Origin: JABMMZ01 sp964438995
Lineage (GTDB): Bacteria; Bacteroidota; Bacteroidia; NS11-12g; UBA955
Length of the DNA: 64,000 nucleotides
Direction of reading: 5' to 3'
NCBI GenBank assembly: GCA_964438995.1
Contig: CAYTMQ010000008.1
Coordinates: 99,194 to 163,193, forward strand
Shown: positions 8,729 to 17,606 of the stretch, one piece after another
Position numbering within the stretch: the first letter of the stretch is position 1
How the letters are laid out: each line of letters starts with the position of its first letter
Position numbers and translations under genes: made by a program
Notes under the pieces: model-generated
What the model was told of the DNA's origin: nothing
What the model saw: the letters and a program-made list of their open reading frames with translations, nothing else
Database searches by the model: none

Positions 8729-9133
8729 TTATTTTTTACCTTTAGCATCAGCGCCTGCTTTTGCTTTTGGTTTTTTGGTGCCGTATTTACTTCTTCTTTG
8801 GTTTCTACCTTCCACACCAGCTGTGTCTAACGCTCCACGAACGATGTGATAACGTACTCCTGGAAGATCCTTAACCCTGCCTCCACGTACTAATACGATA
8901 GAGTGCTCTTGTAAGTTATGACCCTCTCCTGGGATATAAGCGTTCACTTCTTTTGAGTTAGTTAAACGTACACGCGCTACTTTGCGCATTGCTGAATTTG
9001 GTTTCTTAGGGGTGGTAGTGTACACACGAGTGCAAACACCGCGTCTTTGCGGACAAGAATCAAGAGCAGGAGATTTGCTCTTAAACTTCAAGGTTTGTCG
9101 CCCCTTTCTCACCAATTGTTGTATGGTTGGCAT
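8729..9133 (-). CDS. rpsL: 30S ribosomal protein S12
   Basis: S12 (134 aa) monitors codon-anticodon pairing in the decoding centre. The start chosen is the ATG at 9131-9133, giving MPTIQQLVRKG, the universal S12 N-terminus; an upstream in-frame start would add 13 unrelated residues. The KPNSAMRKVARVRL and RGGRVKDLPGVRYH motifs are intact, and residues around the classical streptomycin-resistance lysines (TTPKKPNSA, VRGGRVKDLP) look wild type. Ends in a Lys/Ala-rich tail. It is the first gene of the ribosomal operon. Confidence 0.97.
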   Translation of the reverse strand: MPTIQQLVRKGRQTLKFKSKSPALDSCPQRRGVCTRVYTTTPKKPNSAMRKVARVRLTNSKEVNAYIPGEGHNLQEHSIVLVRGGRVKDLPGVRYHIVRGALDTAGVEGRNQRRSKYGTKKPKAKAGADAKGKK

Positions 9134-9169
9134 AATTCTTAAACTATTCTTTTTTTGTAAAAAGGACTG

Positions 9170-9200
9170 CAAAAGTAGATGATTTATTTAAATCTACCAA
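9170..9200 (-). promoter_or_regulatory. Promoter of the str-S10 ribosomal operon
   Basis: On the minus strand TTG (complement of 9198-9200) is followed after 20 bases by TACTTTTG (complement of 9170-9177), a close match to the Bacteroidota TTG-N19-21-TAnnTTTG pattern. The -7 element ends 36 bases before the rpsL ATG, so the leader would be about 30 nt. Seen directly; activity is inferred. Confidence 0.7.
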
Positions 9201-9269
9201 GAATATATGGAAAATTTTATAAAATATTTAAAATTATGACGACAGTTCTGCATTTTTGCAGTGTTGATA

Positions 9270-11150
9270 ATGCAAATTTTCCCAAATAATTATATCGGCT
9301 CTTGGCTCAAAAGATCCCTTTTTGCTCTCCTTTTGCTCTCTTTATGCCGTATTTTTTTCATTTTTTACCTTTCTGAGTACTTTAATGGTGCTCCAACTGG
9401 TCAAATTCCCTCCGTTATGCTTTGGGGTGTCCTATTTGATGTACAGGCGATGGTCTATTTTCTTCTACCCTTCCATCTCATTAGTATTCTGCCCCTCAAC
9501 CACTCTAATCCCAAATTACAACTTTGTCTGAAAATCTTTTTTGTATTAGGCTGTACCCTACTCATTACCCTCAACCTTATTGATTTTGAATTCTTTAAAA
9601 TAAAAAACCGCAGAAGTGGTATTGAGTTGTTCCAATTGTTATCTGACCCAGCCAATCCTGTCATTTCATACATCCTTAATTATTGGTGGTTGTCTGTCTT
9701 ATTAATAGGTGTCATAATTCTCATCATCAAAATTTACCCTAAACACAATGTATCTTCTAATAATCCATCCATAAAAAAAGGTAGCCTTGCTTCCGTTCTG
9801 ATTGCTGCTCTACTTTTTTTAGGCGCTAGAGGTAGTATTAGTGTTAAGCCTCTTAGAAGTTTCGATGCTGCAGCTTTTGTCGAAGCCCAATGGGTGCCCG
9901 CGTGTATCAATTCGCCTACTCAGTTGCTAACTTCATACAGCACCAGAATACCTCAAAAAATTGAATGGTATTCTGAAAATGAAGTCAAACAGTTATTTCA
10001 ACCTGTCCAATCCATCAGTCCATCTTTTAATCAAAAACCCAATGTGGTTCTCATTATTCTTGAAAGCTTTGGCCGTGATTACTGCGGATTCCTTAATAAA
10101 GAAAAAAGATTCACGCCTTTTTTAGATAGTCTAGCCAAATTGTCTTTAAGTTTTACGAATGCTTACAGCAGCGGTACAACTTCTATGGAAAGTCTGCCTG
10201 CAATTTTTGCCTCTATTCCTTCTTTGTTGGATGTTCCTTATATTAATAGTGCCTTTCAGAGTAATCAAGTAAATGGCATTCACCATTATTTATCCAAACA
10301 CGGATACGATTGTTCATTTTATTATGGTGCAAAAAATGGTTCTATGGGTTTTGATAATTTTTTATTGATTTCTGGACCGATATCTTATTATGGTTTGGAT
10401 GAATATCCTAGCAAAAAAAGTGATTTTGATGGTCATTGGGGCATCTGGGACGAACCATATTTGCAGTATTATGCGGAAGAGTTAAAAAGAAAAAAAGGAC
10501 CATTTTTTAGTTCTGTTTTTACACTTACTTCTCACGACCCATATCACATCCCCGATCAATACGCTTCAATATTTACGGCCAATGAATTGCCTATTCACAA
10601 ATCTGTTCAATACACGGATTACGCATTAAGACAATTTTTCAAATCTATATGGAACTCAGAGCTCATCAATAATACTATATTCATTATCACAGCCGACCAC
10701 CCTTCTCACAGTAAGAATGAATATTATTATGCTCCAACTGGCAAGTACGAAATACCATTGTTGGTATACGGACCTAAATTCATCACTCCAGGCATAAACG
10801 ATTCAGTTACTGCTTCTCATCCTGATATTTTCCCGACGATAATGGGCATGACAGGCGTTACCGATTCTATTTTCACATTTGGTCGCAACCTATTATCCAA
10901 CAAAAATGGTCGAGCCATTAACTACGACAATGGGATGATTCAAAGCATAGACTATCCAATGTGTATTCGTTATTATCCAAATGGTAAAAGTATTTACCAC
11001 ATTCAACCAAAATACACACCAAATACCCGCATTAGATATCAACTCAACGAACAAGAGTTAAATAGTGCTAAGATAGCAGAAAAGGAATTAAAGGCCAAGT
11101 ATCAAATATATATCAATGCGTTGTTGAACAATCAATTTAAAGTGCAATAG
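9270..11150 (+). CDS. LTA synthase family membrane sulfatase/phosphoglycerol transferase
   Basis: A 626-residue membrane enzyme of the LtaS/OpgB-like alkaline-phosphatase superfamily. Hydrophobic helices fill roughly residues 15-160, followed by an extracytoplasmic catalytic domain. NVVLIILESFGRD (about 258-270) supplies the first metal-binding acid, the SSGTTSMES stretch (about 300-308) holds the candidate nucleophile Thr, and ITADHPSHS near residue 470 supplies the Asp-His pair. The family transfers phosphoglycerol or phosphoethanolamine head groups; since Bacteroidota make no lipoteichoic acid, an envelope glycan or lipid is the more likely acceptor (inference). Start: ATG at 9270; an in-frame GTG lies 9 bases upstream. 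It is divergent from rpsL and followed by a crp/fnr gene. Confidence 0.8.
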   Translation: MQIFPNNYIGSWLKRSLFALLLLSLCRIFFIFYLSEYFNGAPTGQIPSVMLWGVLFDVQAMVYFLLPFHLISILPLNHSNPKLQLCLKIFFVLGCTLLITLNLIDFEFFKIKNRRSGIELFQLLSDPANPVISYILNYWWLSVLLIGVIILIIKIYPKHNVSSNNPSIKKGSLASVLIAALLFLGARGSISVKPLRSFDAAAFVEAQWVPACINSPTQLLTSYSTRIPQKIEWYSENEVKQLFQPVQSISPSFNQKPNVVLIILESFGRDYCGFLNKEKRFTPFLDSLAKLSLSFTNAYSSGTTSMESLPAIFASIPSLLDVPYINSAFQSNQVNGIHHYLSKHGYDCSFYYGAKNGSMGFDNFLLISGPISYYGLDEYPSKKSDFDGHWGIWDEPYLQYYAEELKRKKGPFFSSVFTLTSHDPYHIPDQYASIFTANELPIHKSVQYTDYALRQFFKSIWNSELINNTIFIITADHPSHSKNEYYYAPTGKYEIPLLVYGPKFITPGINDSVTASHPDIFPTIMGMTGVTDSIFTFGRNLLSNKNGRAINYDNGMIQSIDYPMCIRYYPNGKSIYHIQPKYTPNTRIRYQLNEQELNSAKIAEKELKAKYQIYINALLNNQFKVQ

Positions 11151-11207
11151 TCTGAAAGACAATTAAAAAATATTTGAGGAAACTTTTCGGTCGAAAAACT
11201 CAAACAG

Positions 11208-11816
11208 ATGCCTGTTAAACCTGTTAGTTTTGAAGTTATGAAAGAACTTATTAGACAGGTATTCGACCAACAAGCTATCCTTAGTAATGATGAATGGGAA
11301 TTATTTAGCAGTAAACTTGAATTAGTTCAATTCACCAAAAATGACATGATACTTTGCCAAGGTGATGTAGAGAATTACCTAACCTTTATTATAAAAGGAA
11401 CAGCTAGAATGTTTACATTTGATAATCGCTCAAATGAGTTCTCAGTTGGATTTTGTTCTGAAAATTCTTTCAGTAGTAGTTATTCATCATTTATCACACG
11501 AAAGCCATCACAAGTTAGCATTGAAGCCTTAGAAGCAATTGAAGCTTATAGAATGTCATACGACAATCTTCAATCACTTTATAAACTATCACATACAGGA
11601 GAACGTTTGGGTAGAATCAATGCTGAAATGTATTTGGCACACAAAGAAGAAAGAGAATTAATGTTACTTACAATGAATGCGAGTGAACGCTATTTATACC
11701 TCATAGAAAAACATCCAAAACTCCTTAACCTAGTTAAACAAGAACATCTTGCTACATATCTTGGCATAACACCTCAAAGTTTAAGTCGAATAAGAAATAG
11801 TATTCGCATTTCTTAA
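11208..11816 (+). CDS. Crp/Fnr family transcriptional regulator
   Basis: A 202-residue regulator with an N-terminal cyclic-nucleotide-binding-like beta-barrel (about 20-110; LVQFTKNDMILCQGDVENY is the first strands and turn) and a C-terminal winged helix-turn-helix in which EHLATYLGITPQSLSRIRNS is the recognition unit. No FNR-type cysteine cluster is visible. This compact form is common in Bacteroidota, and its ligand is usually unknown. It lies 57 bases after the sulfatase-like gene and 44 before the TonB receptor gene, all on the plus strand, so control of the receptor is a reasonable guess. Confidence 0.85.
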   Translation: MPVKPVSFEVMKELIRQVFDQQAILSNDEWELFSSKLELVQFTKNDMILCQGDVENYLTFIIKGTARMFTFDNRSNEFSVGFCSENSFSSSYSSFITRKPSQVSIEALEAIEAYRMSYDNLQSLYKLSHTGERLGRINAEMYLAHKEERELMLLTMNASERYLYLIEKHPKLLNLVKQEHLATYLGITPQSLSRIRNSIRIS

Positions 11817-11860
11817 CAATTGGTAATTCGGTTATCACTTCTAATGTTTTGTTTTGTAAT

Positions 11861-14206
11861 ATGAATTTGAAACATTTAATCATTATAGTTTTATTGATGG
11901 CATTTAATTCAAATGCACAAAGTCTTTTACAAAATGTTAGAGGAAGAGTTGTAGATGCTCAATCTCAAAGTAAAATTGCCTCAGCAGTTGTTGAAATAGA
12001 AGATAGTTTAAAAGGTAAATTTATTGATACCACAGATGAAAACGGGTATTACTTAATTGCCAATGTTCCAATAGGAAGATTAACGATAAAAGTATCTGCC
12101 AATGGATATCAAATGTATGTGGCTTCTAACATCATTCACACCTCTGGTAAAGAAACAGTGTTAGATATAGAGTTATTCGAAAAAATCAGCGAATTAAAAG
12201 GAGGTACTGTTAAAGCAAAAGCTAAAGGCAGTTTGAACAATTCTAATGTAAACATTAGCGGTAAGTCATTCGATATAGAGGATACTAGAAGGTTTGCTGG
12301 TAGTAGAAATGATCCGGCGAGAATGGCGAGTAATTTTGCTGGGGTTGTTGGAAATAATGACTCAAGAAATGATATCATCATCAGAGGAAATTCACCACAA
12401 GGCTTATTATGGAGAATGGATGGAATTGATATACCAAATCCAAGTCATTTTGGTGCAATGGGTGCTTCTGGCGGACCAGTAACAATTTTAAACAACAACG
12501 TTCTAGCCAAATCAGATTTTATTACTAGTGCATTCCCTTCAATGTATGGCAATGCTTTATCAGGTGTTTTTGATTTGCAAATGAGGAATGGCAATAAAAG
12601 TAAACATGAATTTACGGGACAAATTGGTTTCAATGGTTTTGAAGCAGGTGCAGAAGGTCCAATCAACAAAACATCTAAATCATCGTATCTAATTAATTAC
12701 AGATACTCTACATTAGCAGTCCTTCAAAATATTGGATTAAACTTCGGCACTGGAACCGCAATTCCTTATTACCAAGATGTGAGTTTCAAAATTCAAATGC
12801 CAATTAAGCAACATCAATTAAGTTTCTTTGGTGTTGGTGGAATAAGTAATATCCATTTTGAAAATAGTACTACTACAGATTCTAGCAACTTTTATAGTTC
12901 AGGTAATCAAGATTTAAAATATCGAACATCAATGGGCGTTATTGGCTCTTCGTTCACTTATTTTATCAATACTAAAATGTTCATCAAAACATCCATTGGT
13001 TTAACATTTTCGGGTGTAAAAACCGTTGCCGATTCGGTGGGAGGAAATCAAAGAGTTGGAGTTTACAGAGACAACTCAAAATCCAATAAAGCAATTTTAA
13101 ATTCTGTTTTCAATTATAAAATCAATGCTTCTAAACAATTGAATATTGGCATTAACATTCAAAACCTCTCTTTTAATTTTAATGATAGTGTAAGAGTTGA
13201 CAATACTTTTAGATCGCTAAGAGATAACAGAGGAAGCACTCAACTTATCCAATCTTTTGCGAATATGAAATTCAGACTTTCTCAAAATACAACTTTAAAT
13301 ACGGGATTGCACCATCAGTGGTTAACGTTAAACAATGCCTCTGCAATAGAACCAAGAATTGGATTAACCTATCAATTAAGTAGAAACAAGAAGTTGAATT
13401 TTGGCAGCGGACTCCACAGTCAGATTCAAAATCTTCAAATGTATTTTTTACAAACCCACATTGGTAACACTACGTATTATACCAACAAGTCGCTTGGATA
13501 TAGTAAAAGTTTGCATTCTGTTGTTGGTTATGAGTATAAAATTAGTCGCAATTGGAATTTAAAATCAGAAGCATATTACCAATACTTATACAATATTCCT
13601 GTTACACAAAATGCCTCTTATTACTCGGCAATTAATGAAGGAACTGATTTTAATACTCCAGGTACTGATAGTTTAATCAACAAAGGCAAAGGAACTAATT
13701 ATGGCGTTGAACTAACATTAGAACGTTCGTTTGCTAAAGGATTTTACATGATGAACGCCCTTTCATTATACGAATCTAAATACAAAGGCAGCAACGGTAT
13801 TGAAAAGAACACTGCTTTTAATGGAAGATTTATTTACAATCTTTTAGCTGGAAAAGAAATTAAAATCAACGACAAAAATTTGATTTCATTTGACACAAAA
13901 ATATCTATAGCAGGCGGCAGAAGATATACTCCAATCAATTTGATCGCCTCGAAGCAAAAGAATCAACAAGTAGTTTATGAGGACCAATCTTTTGATAAGC
14001 AATTTGACAATTATTTTAGATTAGATTTCAAAGCTACTTATAGAAGAAGTGGCAAAAGAATAACTCAAGAATGGTTTATAGACATTCAAAATATTACAAA
14101 CAGAAAGAATGTATTTATACAGAGCTATGACCCATTGCGAAAGGACATAGTAACACAATATCAATTGGGATTATTTCCGAATTTCAACTATAGAATCAAT
14201 TTCTAA
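11861..14206 (+). CDS. TonB-dependent receptor with carboxypeptidase-regulatory-like domain
   Basis: A 781-residue outer membrane receptor. The start is the ATG at 11861, which gives a clean signal peptide (MNLKHLIIIVLLMAFNSNA, cleavage before QS). Next come a CarboxypepD_reg-like Ig-type domain (GRVVDAQSQSKIASAVVEIE, about 25-100), a plug domain with NDIIIRGNSPQGLLWRMDGI (about 165-185), and a C-terminal 22-strand barrel rich in alternating aromatic strands ending YRINF. Aromatic-terminated strands and the missing T9SS tail fit Bam-dependent insertion. The substrate is unknown: no SusD partner or siderophore gene is adjacent. The preceding crp/fnr gene may regulate it. Confidence 0.88.
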   Translation: MNLKHLIIIVLLMAFNSNAQSLLQNVRGRVVDAQSQSKIASAVVEIEDSLKGKFIDTTDENGYYLIANVPIGRLTIKVSANGYQMYVASNIIHTSGKETVLDIELFEKISELKGGTVKAKAKGSLNNSNVNISGKSFDIEDTRRFAGSRNDPARMASNFAGVVGNNDSRNDIIIRGNSPQGLLWRMDGIDIPNPSHFGAMGASGGPVTILNNNVLAKSDFITSAFPSMYGNALSGVFDLQMRNGNKSKHEFTGQIGFNGFEAGAEGPINKTSKSSYLINYRYSTLAVLQNIGLNFGTGTAIPYYQDVSFKIQMPIKQHQLSFFGVGGISNIHFENSTTTDSSNFYSSGNQDLKYRTSMGVIGSSFTYFINTKMFIKTSIGLTFSGVKTVADSVGGNQRVGVYRDNSKSNKAILNSVFNYKINASKQLNIGINIQNLSFNFNDSVRVDNTFRSLRDNRGSTQLIQSFANMKFRLSQNTTLNTGLHHQWLTLNNASAIEPRIGLTYQLSRNKKLNFGSGLHSQIQNLQMYFLQTHIGNTTYYTNKSLGYSKSLHSVVGYEYKISRNWNLKSEAYYQYLYNIPVTQNASYYSAINEGTDFNTPGTDSLINKGKGTNYGVELTLERSFAKGFYMMNALSLYESKYKGSNGIEKNTAFNGRFIYNLLAGKEIKINDKNLISFDTKISIAGGRRYTPINLIASKQKNQQVVYEDQSFDKQFDNYFRLDFKATYRRSGKRITQEWFIDIQNITNRKNVFIQSYDPLRKDIVTQYQLGLFPNFNYRINF

Positions 14207-14211
14207 CCCAT

Positions 14212-14241
14212 AAAAAAAGGCTCATTTTATTGAGCCTTTTT
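14212..14241. terminator. Bidirectional rho-independent terminator
   Basis: The sequence AAAAAAAGGCTCA-TTTTAT-TGAGCCTTTTT forms an A/T-flanked hairpin (stem AGGCTCA/TGAGCCT). It lies between the convergent ends of the TonB receptor gene (14206) and the M48 peptidase gene (14246) and can serve both strands. Confidence 0.85.
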
Positions 14242-14245
14242 AATA

Positions 14246-16501
14246 TTAATCTTCTGTGATATTGTATTTCTTTTTGAGCTTCTCAAGTTTGGTTGGTTTT
14301 TGAGAAATTTGATGTAAGATATCGTATAACATCATTTTAGAATAAACACCTGTTGGTTTACCTTTTCTTACTTCTTTTTCGTATATGAATTTAGAACCTC
14401 CAGCATTCAAATCAAACAGTATAAATACCACTTCTAAAGCCTTGTTATTGTTGGTGACATAACAGAAACCTACGTATCCATATTTTTCTCCATAAGGTTT
14501 TATATATTGATCGATATAAGTGTATGCTCCCATTTTACCTATTGATAATCTTTCTTCAAACCAGCTCAACATATTTTGATACTCATTAAAAGATTCTGTT
14601 GTCATTTCTGTTTGTTGAGTGCTGCCCAATATATCAACGCTCATATTCAATTTCTTGGCATACTCAGACATATATCCAGCAATAGAATTTTCAATATCTT
14701 GTTCTTCTAAAGGAGATAAATCTGGATCTTTTACTTTGTAATTGTAAAACAAATAGTTGTAATACGAGTATTGATAAATATACTTATTGTAATAAGGGCT
14801 AAACATTACCATTTTGTTGATGTCTAATGCATCGCCATGCTTGGCAATAATCTTCTCTTTAGCTTCTTCGTATTTTTGATACTCAGGGTCGTCTTCTCTT
14901 TTTTCTTTCTTGGTTTTATCTGCCATATACCAATCAAAACTCTCTGTTAAAGTTGAATCGGTATAAAAATTCACGAAGGCATATTTATAATAATACACAT
15001 TGGCTTGTTCATCTTTTTCAGTTTTAGAAGCTTTCTTCTTTTTGATTTTACTTACTTTAGACAATTTGGTTTCCTCATCTGGTTTGATTTCTTCTTCTAC
15101 TTTCTTTTTAGTAGTGTCTTCAATAACAAATTCTTTTTTGAAATTGTCTAGACTTAAGTCGTGTATGTTTACCAGTTCGTAAACCAAACTATTGAATCTG
15201 TACAAGAAGAATTTATCGTTGTATTTTTTATATCCTTCATACATTTTTTTAGTAGCAAGGATGTTCAGTTCTTTTGAAGGAATGGTATAGCTAAAATGGT
15301 AAACGCTTTGAGATTGACCTTCTACGTTTTTCCACCAAATATCAGATAGCTCATCGTCATTCCCTTTTTTGGATACCCTTCTTGAACTCGACTCATCTTC
15401 ATGATTTTTTTGTTTAGACATGGTATACAAAGCGGCTGCAATAATTTTATCACTAAACTTTGTTTTACCATAAATTTTTTCCATCAAATAAGCCGCATAA
15501 AGGGCATCTTCACACTCGGTTTCTTTAAGATGGGCAATAGCCAGTTCGCAACGCGCAATTCTTTGGATGTCTTGAAATTCTTCTTTAGTCAATACAAAAG
15601 ATAGTCCAGATGGATTGTTCTTTGTTTCCAAAAGTTTCTGAATACCCTCTCTTCTTTTCTTGATGTTAGGGTGGGTACTTAAACTGTCATTCACATCTTC
15701 TTCAGCTGTGATATCTGAGCAGGTTTTTAAGAAGTATTTACCAGGTATGATAAACCCAGGATTTGAATTGAAATATGTTGAATCAAATGACAACTCATCA
15801 AATGGCAAATAAGAATACAATAACACATCGAATAGATTCGCCAATTCGTTGGTACCGTATTTGGTTGTTAAAAACAATTTCAACCCTTCCCTATCAGCTT
15901 CAAGTTCATTCTCTTTGCTGTAGTTCATCATGTTGCCAATTCTCTTGTCGTAATTGGTGGTTTTATCGTTTCTCAAATCTTCATTCTTTTTATAAGTTTG
16001 AAGGTTGTGGTTGTTTTTAAAGTGAATGATTTCGTGACAAAGAATAAAGGCCAATTGAGCCTCAGATTCAATTTGAGCTAGTAATCCAATTGTCACAAAA
16101 ATAACCCCTCTCTGAGTTGCATATGCATTGGGATCGGTATTTTTAAGGATGTAGAAGTTCAATTTTCCTCTTAATTCTTTATCGTCTTTAAGAATTTCAT
16201 CGGCAACTTTATTGACGTATGTCGTCATTTTGTCACCGTATAAAACCTTACCACTATAAAGAATATTGGTTAATTGATAATTAGACAATTCAGCAAATTC
16301 AACTTCTTGCTTTTTGTCTACTTTACTTTCAGACTTTTGATTTTTTGCTTGGTTAACCAGTTTGGATAGTTCCAGTTTAAAATCTTCAGGCAATTCGCCA
16401 CTACATTGCAATGGTGTGTAATCTTCAAAATCAGTTTTAGTTTGAGAAAACAAATCTGTTGTGTAAACCAACAGAAGTACCATATATAGAATTTTCTTCA
16501 T
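14246..16501 (-). CDS. Secreted M48 family zinc metallopeptidase, large form
   Basis: A 751-residue protein with a signal peptide (MKKILYMVLLLVYTTDLFSQ) and an M48-type protease domain over about residues 70-300. The zinc motif HEIIH is at 156-160 and the third ligand lies in ENELEADREG at 197-206. A long C-terminal half follows, with a Lys/Glu-rich insert (around 470-500 and 535-560) and no recognisable domain. BepA-type periplasmic M48 enzymes maintain outer membrane assembly but are shorter and end in TPRs; this one is longer and I do not recognise its C-terminal part. Monocistronic between the ABC genes and the TonB receptor. Confidence 0.8.
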   Translation of the reverse strand: MKKILYMVLLLVYTTDLFSQTKTDFEDYTPLQCSGELPEDFKLELSKLVNQAKNQKSESKVDKKQEVEFAELSNYQLTNILYSGKVLYGDKMTTYVNKVADEILKDDKELRGKLNFYILKNTDPNAYATQRGVIFVTIGLLAQIESEAQLAFILCHEIIHFKNNHNLQTYKKNEDLRNDKTTNYDKRIGNMMNYSKENELEADREGLKLFLTTKYGTNELANLFDVLLYSYLPFDELSFDSTYFNSNPGFIIPGKYFLKTCSDITAEEDVNDSLSTHPNIKKRREGIQKLLETKNNPSGLSFVLTKEEFQDIQRIARCELAIAHLKETECEDALYAAYLMEKIYGKTKFSDKIIAAALYTMSKQKNHEDESSSRRVSKKGNDDELSDIWWKNVEGQSQSVYHFSYTIPSKELNILATKKMYEGYKKYNDKFFLYRFNSLVYELVNIHDLSLDNFKKEFVIEDTTKKKVEEEIKPDEETKLSKVSKIKKKKASKTEKDEQANVYYYKYAFVNFYTDSTLTESFDWYMADKTKKEKREDDPEYQKYEEAKEKIIAKHGDALDINKMVMFSPYYNKYIYQYSYYNYLFYNYKVKDPDLSPLEEQDIENSIAGYMSEYAKKLNMSVDILGSTQQTEMTTESFNEYQNMLSWFEERLSIGKMGAYTYIDQYIKPYGEKYGYVGFCYVTNNNKALEVVFILFDLNAGGSKFIYEKEVRKGKPTGVYSKMMLYDILHQISQKPTKLEKLKKKYNITED

Positions 16502-16512
16502 AATACTTTCGA

Positions 16513-16541
16513 CAAATATAAATTAAAAAACCAAAATTCAA
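16513..16541 (-). promoter_or_regulatory. Promoter of the M48 peptidase gene
   Basis: The minus strand shows TTG (complement of 16539-16541), an 18-base spacer, then TATATTTG (complement of 16513-16520), ending 11 bases before the ATG. It matches the Bacteroidota -33/-7 pattern and predicts a leader of only about 6 nt. Confidence 0.6.
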
Positions 16542-16693
16542 AGAAAATAGCATCTGTTTTTGAGCATAATAGATAATTTCAACACACAGAATTGTTCAAA
16601 TTTCGAAGGTCTTCTGTCGGTTAAAATGAATGGATAATCGAACTTCAACCAAAGTCCATTTTTTTTTCTCAATTTTGTCCCACCTACTTTTAT

Positions 16694-17602
16694 ATGGAAA
16701 ACACAATACTGCAGATCAATGGTGTTTGGAAAAACTACACCAATAAAACTGCTCTAAGCAATGTTTCAATCAGTATTCCGAAAGGCTGCATTTATGGCTT
16801 ACTCGGTCCGAATGGTGCTGGCAAAACCTCTTTAATACGCATCATCAATCAAATCACTAAAGCAGATTCTGGAGAAGTGCTATTTAATGGCGAAGAACTG
16901 CAATCAAAACACATCAAGCATATTGGGTATTTGCCCGAAGAAAGAGGCTTATACAAAAAAATTAAAGTGTTCGACCAATTGGTTTACTTCGCTAAGCTTA
17001 GGGGACTGGACACTAAAGAAGCCAACGAGCGCGCTACATGGTGGCTTAATAAAATGAAGCTTCTGGAAGTGAAAGGCAAAAAAATCGAAGAATTAAGTAA
17101 AGGTATGCAACAAAAAATCCAATTCATTGTTGCTGTAATTAATCAACCAAGTTTACTAATTCTCGATGAACCATTCAGTGGTTTCGATCCGGTAAATGCA
17201 GAACTTCTAACTGAAATTATCTTAGAATTAAAACAGCAAGGCACCACCATTATCTTTTCAACTCACAGAATGGAAAGTGTTGAAAAGCTTTGTGATTACA
17301 TGGCCCTTATACATAAATCAGAAAAGATTCTTGATGGTAAAGTCAGCGATGTTAGACAGCAATTTAAAACCGATAAATTCGAATTGACAGCTCTAAAATC
17401 TCTTACTTTTAATCACCCTAACATTACAGTTATCAAAGAAGAAACCAACGAATTAGGATTGCCTAATTACATCCTAAGTTTAAAATCTATTTCTAACAAT
17501 GAAGTTCTGAAAAAGGCTATGGAACAATCAGAAATAGTATCATTCAATCAATACATGCCAAGCATTCACGACATCTTTATTCAACTCGTTTCAGACAATT
17601 AA
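16694..17602 (+). CDS. ABC transporter ATP-binding protein (NatA/YhaQ-like)
   Basis: A 302-residue ATPase. The Walker A motif GPNGAGKT is at residues 38-45, the signature LSKGMQQ at 134-140, Walker B LLILDEP at 154-160 and the switch histidine in STH at 189-191. A roughly 80-residue C-terminal extension follows the ATPase domain, as in NatA/YhaQ-type exporters. It pairs with the permease gene that starts 4 bases after its stop codon. Substrate unknown; relatives export ions, antibiotics or peptides. Confidence 0.92.
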   Translation: MENTILQINGVWKNYTNKTALSNVSISIPKGCIYGLLGPNGAGKTSLIRIINQITKADSGEVLFNGEELQSKHIKHIGYLPEERGLYKKIKVFDQLVYFAKLRGLDTKEANERATWWLNKMKLLEVKGKKIEELSKGMQQKIQFIVAVINQPSLLILDEPFSGFDPVNAELLTEIILELKQQGTTIIFSTHRMESVEKLCDYMALIHKSEKILDGKVSDVRQQFKTDKFELTALKSLTFNHPNITVIKEETNELGLPNYILSLKSISNNEVLKKAMEQSEIVSFNQYMPSIHDIFIQLVSDN

Positions 17603-17606
17603 GCCC

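Noticed and set aside
11208..14206. Horizontally acquired island
   Set aside because: By eye the codon use and base composition do not differ clearly from the surrounding genes, and no integrase, tRNA or repeats flank it.
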